Notes under the pieces: model-generated | What the model saw: only the letters and a program-made list of their open reading frames with translations | What the model was told of the DNA's origin: nothing | Database searches by the model: none | Part shown: in pieces, positions 35,301-41,589 of the stretch | Numbering within the stretch: the first letter of the stretch is position 1 | How the letters are laid out: each line of letters begins with the position of its first letter | Assembly: GCA_014155875.1 (NCBI GenBank) | Contig: JACEFZ010011721.1 | Coordinates: forward strand, 288,501 to 352,500 | From: Cepaea nemoralis | Taxonomy: Eukaryota > Mollusca > Gastropoda > Stylommatophora > Helicidae | Reading direction: 5' to 3' | DNA length: 64,000 bases | Position numbers and translations under genes: made by a program

Positions 35301-35677
35301 GTCCTGTCTCTCCATGCTTGGCGGTTCGCTGCTACCTGTTGTAGATCTTGGATATTTACTTGGCCATTGAATGAGCCTTCTCTAATGATGGTTCTACGCA
35401 GGGTCTCTCTTGGTCTTCCCCGTTTTCTTTTCCCTACTGGTGACCATATGAGGGCTTGGTAGGGGAGTCTTGACTTGTCCATTCTGAGTAAATGGCCGAT
35501 GTAGTTCCAACGGCGTCTTCTTATGAAATTGGATACAATATCTTGCTTAGTCTCTTGTTAGCCCCTTTCATTGTGACAGGAATATTTCGGCACACAAATG
35601 TATAGTCTCTGTTGGAGATCATGAGGTGTGGCGATGCATGGTCACCCATGCCAATCTGCCAGGCACCTAATGATGAT

Positions 35678-35732
<55 letters not shown>

Positions 35733-38195
35733 GTCTCTCTCTCTGTCTCTGTGGGTGGGTGTGTGTGTGTTTTTGTGTTTTGTTTAGATGAAGGTCACTG
35801 CTGTTGACCTATGGATCAATTATAGAACCATAAAATGAGACTGGATAGTTTAACAAACGAGTCCCAAACAAAAGAGAATCTTTTAACTGATATCTTGGTC
35901 ATTAATTTAAAAAAAAAAAAAACAAGGCATTTGAAGACAGTTAAGTTTTACAAAGAGTGACAGTCTGAGGTAATACAGGAAGTCCAAATGTGAGGGATAA
36001 AAATAAATGAAGTGAAGTGAATAAGCTGTGCTTAAGTGGTTCAATAGTCTGAAGGATAACTTGATGAAGGAAATTTTATTTTTAGATGTACACAAAAGTA
36101 AATCTTTGACTTTCAGATTCTGTGTTTTCTTTATGTTTTTGTCTCCTTTTGTTGTTGTTTCTTGGCAAACATTTTGGTTGAAGAGTTTGATTTTGTTTAT
36201 CTAATGTTTACCGCACTGCCAGTAATGTTTTACTTTAGTTTGCAAGTAGCTATATCACATTGTCTTTAATATAGATGTATTCCTTTTTTTCTCTACAGAC
36301 TAATTATTGCAGGTACTCCAGTGAAGACAACATATCTCACAGTCAGATGGTTAACAATAGAGACACAGACATGTTTGGAGAGAACAGAGGTAATGACATA
36401 CAGTTATACAATCTAACAATGATCAAGTTTTGCATGATATTCTCATCAGCTATGATAATATTTTCTTCTTCTTTCATTTACTAATAGCATATTTGCTGTG
36501 GTGCATCTCCTGGCTGGTTGCTTCCATCTTCAGCACCTTTCTTTTGCTAGGGTAGACTGTGGTCTTGCTCGTGTTTAGATATATATGTGTACACACGTGT
36601 CTGTGCATGTATTTACATACATATTTAGAGCAGTCTGGTTTTACGGCACCAGAGACTAACCATTGCCCCTTTTCCTGTTAGTTAACCCTTTACAGGGCAG
36701 ACGCTTGTCCGTTTTGTAGCCCTGAACGGGCAAGATTTTTTCAGGTTCTGTAAAATTACGGGTCGCGTTAGTAAAAACATCACAAATAAGGTGTTAGTCA
36801 ACCGATTTTAGTTAAATAAACAACACAATGAAGGGAAAAGCATGCAGAATATGTTACTCACGTGATTGTTGCCGGTAATCCATATATGAACACAAATATT
36901 TAAGAAATACGGCATGTTGTTTGTGATTTTCCGTCATCTATACGGCAATTTACAAACACATTTTCAGAATCATAATCACTTTCTTTAAAGTCCGACTAGA
37001 CTGCTAATGCAAAGTAACGCTTTGCACTGATATCTAGCTCCGATTAATAGTCAACTTCGTGCTCTTTAATGTCATTTAAAATGAACCTAGCGAAATCTCG
37101 GCTATCACTTGAAGAATCGCCGAAATCCATTTTGAAAAACAGCGTAAAAATCCCGAAAACTATCAAAAATTGTCCTTAAAAGTCCGTTCAAGTTCATACT
37201 ATCGCGTTTACAAATGGCGGCCACGTTGTCAAGCTGTCGGCGAAAGCGAAAGTAGATGTCGGAAGTGTCGGTAAGCCGAGAGATCGCGATTTTACAATGC
37301 ATAATAGCATCGGCCGGAATCGGACGCTACGATCGTTTTATGGCATCGGTCGGAATCGGACGCTGTGACCTGTAAAGGGTTAAAACAGTTCTGCCACGTG
37401 AAGGTCAGGAGTTGGACTTTTGCTGTCAGAGGTGATGAATGCACAAAACATGCGGGTATTTTGCAAGGTATTATGCTCACCCTCAACTCTACACTCCCAG
37501 CTATAACAACAATTTGGAACCTATGAGAATTTTAAATTGAAACTTTTGTATAAGATGCTCTTAGCCCCTAACTCTTTCATATACAATCGAAGTAGTTGCT
37601 TAGTTTGATAATATAATTTAGATGTAGGTTTACCCATGGAGCTCTGACATTCTGAAACTGCCCCAACTATGAAGCAGAGACTTTTGCAGTAAGAGCTACC
37701 ATGTAACTGCTATACCACTAGTTCAACCTTGTAGGACACAAGATGTGGTGTTGGGATTTTCATTCTTCTTTTTCATTGCTTGGAATCGGCTTTTGGAAAT
37801 CTGTGTCATTACTGGATTTATGAGTTCATGCTCTGTGCATGTGTGTCGTCACTGGAGCTACTGAGTTCATGCTCTGTGCATGTGTGTCGTCACTGGAGCT
37901 ACTGTGTTCATGCTCTGTACATGTGTGTCGTCACTGGAACTACAGAGTTCATGCTCTTTGCATGTGTGTCGTCACTGGAACTACAGAGTTCATGCTCTGT
38001 GCATGTGTGTCGTCACTGGAACTACAGAGTTCATGCTCTGTGCATGTGTGTCGTCACTGGAACTACAGAGTTCATGCTGTGTGCAACACTTTCGACAGGA
38101 AGCCACTTGTACACAAAAGAAAGACCCCTATGGGGTAGAATTCAGTGTAGTGAAGTCAATCCCCTTGCATTTAACTACAGACAAACACCAAAAAT

Positions 38196-38231
<36 letters not shown>

Positions 38232-38243
38232 CCTCCCCCCCCA

Positions 38244-38275
<32 letters not shown>

Positions 38276-41063
38276 AGAATAAGTATTGGTTCTGTGCACT
38301 CCTGTTAAAGGAATGATATGACCATATGCATTGTGTCCATGAAATTCGTGCCGAAGCTGTTAACGATGGAGCAATGGTAATATGCTGGACTGCGCAGGTA
38401 GTGACCCTTCTTCCTGAACATCGTGACCACTGGTACGAGTCCTGGGTTTATGGGTATGACCCAGAAACCAGGGTACAGTCGTGACAGCTTAGACATTAAT
38501 TATCCCAGAGGCCACAAAAATGCTAGGCAGGTGTGCAGCAACATCACAGTTGTGTATCACAAGTATGCAGTATGAAGCCAAAACATTGCCACATTGACAA
38601 ACATCTGATGTTTTTGAAAGTTAGTTACATATCCTTTACAGAACATCGCAGTCAGCATTTTTGGGCTGCTTGTGATTTCTTGGCAAGTTCAGTAGTCTGC
38701 CATTGCTTTATGAACAACCGGCATTTATACCATTTTTTACAAAACCAATGGGGGGGGGGGGGGGGCCTGAGTAGTCTCTAAGTATGGTGTCTGCCTAGAG
38801 TGCTGGAGGTCCGGGTTCAAGCCCCGGTGAGGCCGGGAATTTTTCACGTGGACTTCTAGTAATAAAATTTCCCCTGGTCTCTGGGTAGTGAGATCGGATA
38901 CCGGTGTGTAAAAAATCCTTTGGCGGTTGGAAATCAAAAAGGAGTAGCCAAACGGCGCCGCCCAGGCAAAATTTCCAGTTAAAAATCTACCCAAGATATT
39001 TCAGGATCCTCGCTGGTGCTACAGAGTTTGTGCACTGAGCTGAGTTTCTCCGGACTCGGGCTTGAGTTAGGAGTAAAACGGAGCACTTATGGGTTACACC
39101 CGTGTGCCATGATGTTGATCCGTCGAATACACTAAAGTAACCTAAAAAAACTATGCAGGATGATCTGCAGCCAAGTCGTCTGCAGCTGTGTTTCAAATGC
39201 AGTATACAGGATTATGAATTGCATCTGTAACCCTTTCACCACACAGCCACCACATTTTTTTAAAGACCTTGTTTATTCAGGTTGCCATCTGAAGGTGTAC
39301 AGTTTTGTTAAACAGGCCTAGTTTATTCAGGTTGCCATCTGAAGGTGTACAATTTTGTTAAACAGGCCTAGTTTATTCAGGTTACCATCTGAAGGTGTAC
39401 AATTCTGTTAAACAGGCCTAGTTTATTCAGGTTACCATCTGAAGGTGTACAATTCTGTTAAACAGGCCTAGTTTATTCAGGTTGCCATTTGAAGGTGTAC
39501 AATTTTGTTAAACAGGCCTAGTTTATTCAGGTTGCCATCTGAAGGTGTACAATTCTGTTAAACAGGTCTAGTTTATTCAGGTTACCATCTGAAGGTGTAC
39601 AATTCTGTTAAACAGGCCTAGTTTATTCAGGTTACCATCTGAAGGTGTACAATTCTGTTAAACAGGCCTAATTTATTCAGGTTGACATTTGAAGGTGTAC
39701 AATTCTGTTAAACAGGCCTAGTTTATTCAGGTCACCATCTGAAGGTGTACAATTCTGTTAAACAGGCCTAGTTTATTCAGATTGCCATCTGAAGGTGTAC
39801 AAATTTTGTTAAACAGGCCTAGTTTATTCAGGTTGCCATCTGAAGGTGTAGTTTTGTTAAACAGGCCTCGTTTATTCAGGTTGCCATCTGAAGGTGTACA
39901 ATTTTGTTAAACAGATCTTGTTTATTCAGGTTGTCATCTGAAGGTGTACAAAGAAGAAGAAGAAGAAATAGTTTGCTTTTCTTTTCTGAATTCAAATGTC
40001 ACATTCAATTTCAGAAACCCTACCCGATGTCCAGATTACCAGGGTAGTTGAATCAGTAAAGAAGAAAGATGATCAGAAGAGTCATGAAATAAAACATACA
40101 GGAGATAAGCCATACAAGTGTGTTGTTTGTGGTGCAGGGTTTGCAAGATCTTGTGAGCTGAAATCACATACACAAACACACAGAGGAGAGAAACCATTTC
40201 AATGTGATATTTGTGGAGTACTTTTTTCACAGCCTAAAGGGTTGACATTACACAAAAGAACACATACAGGAGAGAAACCATATAAGTGTGATATTTGTGG
40301 TGTGTGTTTTACACAGCTTAGTAATTTGAAACGACATAAAAGAATACACACAGGAGAAAAAGCACATAAATGTGATCTGTGTGGTGCATGGTTTAGACTG
40401 TCAATGGTGAAATTACATATGAGAAGAACACATACAGGAGAAAAGACGTATAAGTGTGATGTTTGTATTGCAGATAGTAAACCATTGCAATGTGATATTT
40501 GTGGAGCAGGTTTTACACAGTCTAAAGGGTTGGCAGTACACAAAAGAATACATACAGGAGAGAAACCATTTAGGTGTGATATTTGTGGTATGTGTTTTAC
40601 ACAGCAGGGTAATTTGAAACGACATAAAAGAATACACACGCGAGAAAAACCACTTAAATGTGATATTTGTGGTGCATGTTTTAGACTGTCTGATATGTTA
40701 GAATTACATATTAGAAGAAGACACAAAGGAGAAAAGACATATAAGTGTGATGTTTGTAATGCAGATTTTAAACAGTCTAATAAGTTGAAATTACATATAA
40801 GAAGAAAACATACAGGAGAAAAGGCATATAAATGTGATGTTTGTAATGCAGATTTTACAACGTCTTGTAAGCTGAAATTACACATGAGAAGACATCCAGG
40901 AGAGAAGCTATATATGTGTGATTGTTGCGGTGATTATTTCATGTCTCGTGACTTGAAGTTACGTAAGATAACACACACAGGAGATAAGTCATATTTATGT
41001 GGTGCATGTTTTACCTGGTCAGATGAGTTGAAAGTACAGAACACGATATGCTTATCAATGTGA
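17216..41063 (+). CDS. C2H2 zinc-finger protein gene, eight-exon model
   Basis: Predicted nuclear DNA-binding protein. The model joins 17216-17325, 17922-17985, 20438-20506, 21563-21631, 25102-25219, 32126-32217, 36299-36389 and 40015-41063: 1,662 coding bases, exactly 554 codons with the stop. Introns are 596 to 6,906 bp, all GT-AG. Junction phases (2,0,0,0,1,0,1) match at every step, which is unlikely by chance. The N-terminal part is acidic and low-complexity with three psi-K-x-E motifs; the C-terminal exon has the fingers. The start is unsettled: ATG at 17935 in exon 2 has a strong context (A at -3, G at +4) and would give 512 residues, or a further 5' exon exists. Gene identity, orthology and target DNA are unknown. 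Introns are packed with transposons but no exon is hit. Confidence 0.78.
17922..17985 (+). CDS. Zinc-finger gene, exon 2
   Basis: Acceptor CTGTCTTCAG, donor GTATGT. Encodes NRDRMEHLQDPVNIKQEYIY plus G. IKQE is a psi-K-x-E motif. The ATG at 17935-17937 sits in a favourable context and is the best visible candidate start. The exon ends in phase 0. Confidence 0.7.
18171..18498 (+). mobile_element. LINE-F 3' fragment with inverted 5' end
   Basis: Insertion 18178-18491 in the mariner, flanked by TGGTGAA (18171-18177, 18492-18498). From 18226 it reads KRQTTFFGHVMRRDALENIV and ends with an (ATG)n tail, as in other LINE-F copies. Its first 39 bp are an inverted copy of its own next segment. Confidence 0.87.
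18175..18267. repeat. Perfect 42-bp palindrome with 9-nt loop
   Basis: Arms 18175-18216 and 18226-18267 are exact inverted copies, loop ATTGAAACT. The right arm is LINE-F coding sequence; the left is its reverse complement at the 5' edge of the insertion. Confidence 0.96.
19228..19620 (+). mobile_element. SINE2 copy 1
   Basis: tRNA-like head with GGCTGAGTGG (A-box region, 19231-19240) and GGCTTCAAGCC (B box, 19281-19291), a long body, the core CGCTGGTGCTACGGAGTTCG from 19491, and a tail running through AGAACGGAGCACTTACGGGT to GTTGATCCGTC. About 390 bp, full length, closely matching 38766-39143. The head resembles a class II tRNA (Leu/Ser-like long variable arm) but is not a plausible tRNA gene. 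Confidence 0.87.
19795..19935 (-). mobile_element. SINE2 3' fragment
   Basis: Minus-strand copy of the SINE2 core and tail, ending with a (CTAAA)n tail at 19795-19810. 5'-truncated, so only about 140 bp remain. It shows the simple-repeat tail of the family clearly. Confidence 0.85.
20088..20195. repeat. GT/GA microsatellite
   Basis: (GT)n at about 20088-20110 passing into GA and GTGA-rich repeats to 20195. Confidence 0.9.
20438..20506 (+). CDS. Zinc-finger gene, exon 3
   Basis: Acceptor TTTCTTTTCAG, donor GTCAGT. Exactly 23 codons, phase 0 at both ends: DAANSQTNFPLINEVIKQEM then DCK. It carries a third psi-K-x-E motif (VIKQE). The donor is weaker than the others but is a legal GT. Confidence 0.7.
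20690..20815. repeat. Dispersed repeat, copy 1 (paired with 27465-27610)
   Basis: Shares GCTTTGAACTCAAGCAT, then the TTCCTTATTACCAGTGTCC block and TCGCCATCA with 27465-27610. No protein or pol III boxes identified. Both copies lie in introns of the zinc-finger gene. Confidence 0.75.
20885..20960 (+). repeat. Probable SINE3 tail
   Basis: GTTGACTGCGATGTCCTGT followed by A-rich sequence and GGATATGCC with a terminal A run, like the 3' end of SINE3 at 52290-52340. Only the tail is recognisable. Confidence 0.5.
21563..21631 (+). CDS. Zinc-finger gene, exon 4
   Basis: Acceptor TTTTTTCACCAG, donor GTAATT. Exactly 23 codons, phase 0 at both ends: TEPDIESNPRGETIEMESEQ then LNQ. Strongly acidic. Same length and phase as exon 3, so either could be skipped without a frame change. 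Confidence 0.7.
21842..21955. repeat. About 35-bp tandem repeat, 3-4 copies
   Basis: Units built on ACAGGGACAGCAATGA with CACCTGG between. The flanking sequence up to 22050 loosely resembles the C-terminal end of a LINE with an (AAG)n tail, but this is weak. Confidence 0.75.
22300..22846 (+). pseudogene. LINE-F reverse transcriptase fragment
   Basis: Decayed plus-strand coding: VRWTEYINKLYYDNSRSE near 22435-22490, SSGPDYITVNEIKA near 22560, LLNDIYNSRYIPDNVLK near 22640, SLMSQVTKILMRILMRR near 22755. The last block aligns with SIMSHITHILLRIIMQRV of the LINE-F copy at 53990. Many stops and shifts; broken off by the LINE-B insertion at 22847. Confidence 0.75.
22847..24600 (-). mobile_element. 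LINE-B 5'-truncated copy
   Basis: Minus-strand insertion with a GATT-type tail at 22847-22860. Reverse transcriptase block: GLPKGSAISPVLFNV, then ILTFADDILAYRQGRDREQT with both catalytic aspartates, KLKYLGITFDRSLSFKDHVE, LERIQNEAMRVILGCTRDTP. RNase H follows: SDSESIMRKVR and WIFSLGHADVLGNEQADRLA. A short tandem duplication occurs near 23565-23605. Same subfamily as 5757-6641 and 42790-48210. Similarity to the longer copy stops near 24570-24600. Frameshifts in the RNase H part make it inactive. Confidence 0.9.
25102..25219 (+). CDS. Zinc-finger gene, exon 5 (duplicated-pair member E)
   Basis: Acceptor TTTTCATCCTCAG, donor GTAATT. Phase 0 in, phase 1 out. Begins TNYHSYSTEDHTSLVQMVNS. The paralogous exon at 36299-36389 begins TNYCRYSSEDNISHSQMVNN, and the upstream intron sequence is also alike (a shared TAGTTTGCAAG about 50-65 bp before each exon), showing a genomic duplication rather than convergence. 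Confidence 0.78.
25320..27236. other. Intron sequence without recognised features
   Basis: No protein motif, tandem repeat or pol III head recognised on either strand. A poly-G run lies at 27162-27178. Older mobile elements may be hidden here. Confidence 0.4.
27237..27452. repeat. 113-bp tandem duplication
   Basis: 27237-27349 and 27350-27452 are nearly identical, differing mainly at the junction. Recent duplication in intron 5. Confidence 0.93.
27465..27610. repeat. Dispersed repeat, copy 2 (paired with 20690-20815)
   Basis: Same blocks in the same order as at 20690-20815, somewhat longer in the middle. Confidence 0.75.
27895..28075 (-). repeat. Dispersed short repeat, copy 1 (paired with 32345-32530)
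   Basis: Shares CATGACATTATCAG and the CGAAGCAGTTTTC-type end with 32345-32530, about 180 bp. In the second copy the minus strand shows GGTTCAATGTC, close to a pol III B box, so it may be a tRNA-derived SINE; the head is too diverged to be certain. Confidence 0.65.
28404..30435 (-). mobile_element. RNase-H LINE, 5'-truncated, nested in the hAT element
   Basis: Insertion 28415-30424, flanked by TCAGTTCTTGT (28404-28414, 30425-30435). Tail (AACT)n at 28415-28435. Minus-strand coding: LLEKVIARKISSQLERQGVF near 30380, AAAIDLEDAYNRVPLNF, then after a frameshift TLSYADDVLVYRQGKDRDEV with the active site intact, NYLGIRFDRSLAYNVHKDQV, and one 339-residue frame with RNase H: VIYTDGSVVRHVRSSW, MEVMAVSKAI, LSDSMNMIKR, FVPGHAGVQGNERADKLAGE, i.e. 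all expected D, E, D, H, D residues. Sister to LINE-B but with a different tail. The long open frame suggests a fairly young copy. Confidence 0.92.
28442..29461 (-). pseudogene. RNase H-containing ORF of the nested LINE
   Basis: 339 codons open in one frame. It begins in the RT C-terminal region (LLDFPTIEERIQVCRARAYL), includes the RNase H domain with its catalytic residues, and ends in a basic tail (HYAGCQRRLINQHRTGVISR). It is a piece of the LINE polyprotein, not an independent gene; the active-site region upstream is in another frame, so the polyprotein is broken. Confidence 0.85.
30500..30719. repeat. 110-bp tandem duplication copying the hAT end
   Basis: 30500-30609 and 30610-30719. The unit begins in the hAT right terminus GAGAATCACTG and includes the CTCTAGGC target duplication, so the duplication happened after the insertion. 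Confidence 0.95.
30744..31538. repeat. 57-bp minisatellite, about 15 copies, derived from LINE-F
   Basis: Unit starts GATGGCATAATTGGGACAAG; period 57 except one 54-bp unit near 31200. Plus-strand translation is WHNWDKNTGLVQDSSDRRR repeated in frame (19 codons). This resembles the LINE-F C-terminus WHGRDRNMELIHDSGDLVRW (12700-12770, minus). After the last unit the sequence continues as the LINE-F end (31539-31590). Open frames on both strands follow from the 3n period and are not genes. Confidence 0.95.
31539..31600 (+). mobile_element. LINE-F 3' end following the minisatellite
   Basis: GATGGCAAGTCATGCTCACC through GGCACCTGATGATGAAGG matches the final codons and ATG-rich tail of LINE-F (reference 12645-12700, minus). 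It anchors the 57-bp array to that element. Confidence 0.75.
31741..31970 (+). repeat. SINE3-like element with tRNA-like head
   Basis: Begins near GGTGCTGTGGCTTAGGGG (A-box-like), with a diverged B-box region near 31790-31815, then AGAAAGCAATGGCAAATGAC, the block found in SINE3 at 52215-52235 and 16510-16530. The 3' end is diverged. A putative old copy giving the SINE3 head. Confidence 0.6.
32126..32217 (+). CDS. Zinc-finger gene, exon 6 (duplicated-pair member F)
   Basis: Acceptor CACATTCAATTTCAG, identical to that of the last exon; donor GTGAGT. Phase 1 in, phase 0 out. Encodes LLPVAQTTRTIEPVNKNSVQ and 10 more residues. It aligns with the start of the last exon (TLPDVQITRVVESVKKKDDQ). It lacks fingers, so it is either a truncated copy of the terminal exon that gained a donor or an original spacer exon. 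Confidence 0.72.
32345..32530 (-). repeat. Dispersed short repeat, copy 2 (paired with 27895-28075)
   Basis: See the shared blocks at 27895-28075. On the minus strand GGTTCAATGTC near 32470-32480 is B-box-like. Confidence 0.65.
32655..33631 (+). mobile_element. Mariner (SETMAR-type) element, internally deleted
   Basis: Element 32657-33629 between TA dinucleotides, inverted ends sharing AGTCAATAAGTAAGTCACA. Transposase coding: KAVHSWVENFSQGRSKIVDE (HTH region), VEEMIRGDRLVTIESV, then a jump to NVNSESYCEILSMLYDAIQR, LLTRGVLLRHDNARP (second catalytic D), and after a frameshift LEHPPYSPDLAPIDFHLFGP (third D), ending INVGGYYVEK. The segment with the first catalytic D is deleted, so it is non-autonomous. 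Lies in intron 6. Confidence 0.92.
33640..34990. other. AT-rich intron sequence, nothing recognised
   Basis: No coding, terminal or tandem structure seen on either strand. Confidence 0.4.
34995..35241 (-). repeat. Probable tRNA-derived SINE
   Basis: On the minus strand the 5' end has GGTATAGCAGTGGCTGGTAC (A-box region) and GGTTCAATTC (B box, 35180-35189) in tRNA-like spacing, followed by about 170 bp of body. A single copy in this window, so boundaries are approximate. Confidence 0.6.
35242..35572 (-). mobile_element. LINE-E 3' end with 11-bp target duplication
   Basis: Insertion 35253-35561 flanked by CCCCTTTCATT (35242-35252, 35562-35572). Minus-strand coding MDKSRLPYQALIWSPVGKRK and RGRPRETLRRTIIREGSFNG through to the stop, tail (AACT)n. 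Only a few differences from 61471-61780, so both copies are recent. Confidence 0.92.
35680..35765. repeat. (CT)n then (GT)n microsatellite
   Basis: CT dinucleotides with a few interruptions, passing into GTGGGTG/GT repeats. Confidence 0.93.
36299..36389 (+). CDS. Zinc-finger gene, exon 7 (duplicated-pair member E')
   Basis: Acceptor TTTTTCTCTACAG, donor GTAATG. 91 bp, phase 0 in and phase 1 out, as for its paralogue at 25102-25219, which is 27 bp (nine codons) longer. Ends DTDMFGENRG. Because both exons share phases, transcripts using only one pair would also stay in frame. Confidence 0.78.
36682..37383. mobile_element. piggyBac-type MITE
   Basis: Element 36686-37379 between TTAA duplications (36682-36685, 37380-37383). 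Ends CCCTTTACAGG and its inverse CCTGTAAAGGG, as expected for piggyBac. 694 bp, no transposase. Near the right end GGAATCGGACGCT is repeated twice (37316-37328, 37351-37363). In intron 7. Confidence 0.9.
37807..38180 (+). repeat. 41-bp minisatellite from a SINE core, followed by the SINE tail
   Basis: Seven copies of a 41-bp unit containing CTACAGAGTTCATGCTCTGT (starts of GAGTTCATG at 37822, 37863, 37945, 37986, 38027, 38068, variant at 37904). The unit matches the SINE1 core (8511-8543). The last copy runs into the normal SINE1 tail (ATGGGGTAGAATTCAGTG, 38130-38147; compare 8579-8597). Reading frames over it are artefacts. Confidence 0.92.
38198..38271. repeat. (CT)n followed by poly-C
   Basis: CT run at 38198-38230, then almost pure C to 38271. 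Confidence 0.95.
38590..39240 (-). repeat. SINE3 copy split by SINE2
   Basis: 38600-38745 and 39150-39240 are the two parts of a minus-strand SINE3, aligned with 16400-16560 and 16575-16630. SINE2 sits between them. Confidence 0.72.
38751..39145 (+). mobile_element. SINE2 copy 2
   Basis: Starts after a poly-G run (38751-38765). B box GGTTCAAGCCC (38814-38824) is canonical. Same body, core and tail as 19228-19620, tail AACGGAGCACTTATGGGTTA near 39076. Nested in SINE3. Confidence 0.88.
39271..39950. repeat. 50-bp minisatellite, about 14 copies
   Basis: Unit begins GTTTATTCAGGTTGCCATCT and includes GAAGGTGTACAATTTTGTTA; period 50 with small indels in the last three units. It lies 64 bp upstream of the last exon of the zinc-finger gene, in the intron. 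No link to a mobile element seen. Confidence 0.97.
40015..41063 (+). CDS. Zinc-finger gene, last exon: C2H2 array
   Basis: Starts after TTTCAG at 40014, codon completed by the G of exon 7; the upstream ATG at 39996 lies in the intron. From 40113 it encodes canonical C2H2 fingers joined by TGEKP-type linkers: nine complete (Y/F-x-C-x2-C-x12-H-x3-4-H), one cut-off half finger (YKCDVCIADSKP, near 40450-40490), and two degenerate ones at the end, the first with R in place of the third ligand H and the last without histidines. Fingers 2-4 with the half finger are an internal duplicate of fingers 5-8, so the array grew by a 3.5-finger step. Stop TGA at 41061. Codon use is AT-rich. Function: sequence-specific DNA binding is inferred from the family. 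Confidence 0.92.
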
Positions 41064-41099
41064 TCATGGCAGTTCAGTTTATTCAGTCTTAACAATTAA

Positions 41100-41340
41100 T
41101 TTACTTAGAATGTTACAAAGGACAATTATTTTTGGATGACACATACAAGAGACTTGTTTTTATAAAGACACAAACAAGAGAAATGTCTTTAGAATGACAC
41201 ATATGAGAGAAATGTCTTTAGAATGTGACAAATACAAGACACATGTCTTCAGAATGACACATATGGGAGAAATGTCTTTAGAATGGCATGTACAAGAGCA
41301 ATAGATGTCTTTAGAATGACACATGCACCAAACAAGTGCA
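41100..41340 (+). repeat. Decayed linker-like repeats after the zinc-finger stop
   Basis: Five or six imperfect repeats of about 28-30 bp such as GACACATATGAGAGAAATGT and TCTTTAGAATG. The ACACATA-x-GAGA core resembles the finger linker codons (T-H-T-G-E-K), suggesting shrunken remains of finger repeats now in the 3' untranslated region. Confidence 0.6.
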
Positions 41341-41420
41341 AAGATGTTAAAGAAATTTGGCTGCAACAGAAATTACACATATTGGGTCAAATAAGAAAGA
41401 CTCGCACTCCATATGCCAGA

Positions 41421-41426
41421 AATAAA
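41421..41426 (+). promoter_or_regulatory. Candidate polyadenylation signal
   Basis: AATAAA 358 bp after the zinc-finger stop codon. Another AATAAA is at 42713-42718. The sequence alone does not say which is used. Confidence 0.4.
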
Positions 41427-41589
41427 TTCATTAATATGTAGTAAAACATGAAATACCACTGGATGTTGAAAATCAAGGGATGACGCAATATTAATGGGAC
41501 AAATTAAGTTAATGTAAAACAAAACACATTGAAGAGATGTATGATGACAAGAGACCTGATCAAAATATTAAAGACAATGACGAAGATCC

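Noticed and set aside
37780..38316. Cysteine-rich repeat proteins MCVVTG...
   Set aside because: Shadow frames over the 41-bp SINE-core minisatellite and CT/C runs.
39271..39950. CRISPR array
   Set aside because: The whole 50-bp unit is repeated without variable spacers and the context is an animal intron.
39996..40014. Start codon of the zinc-finger protein at 39996
   Set aside because: The ATG precedes a good acceptor (TTTCAG at 40014) shared with the paralogous exon 32126; upstream exons join in phase, so the frame start is intronic.
40199..40885. Minus-strand 228-residue frame
   Set aside because: Antisense of the zinc-finger array, open because of the 84-bp repeat period.
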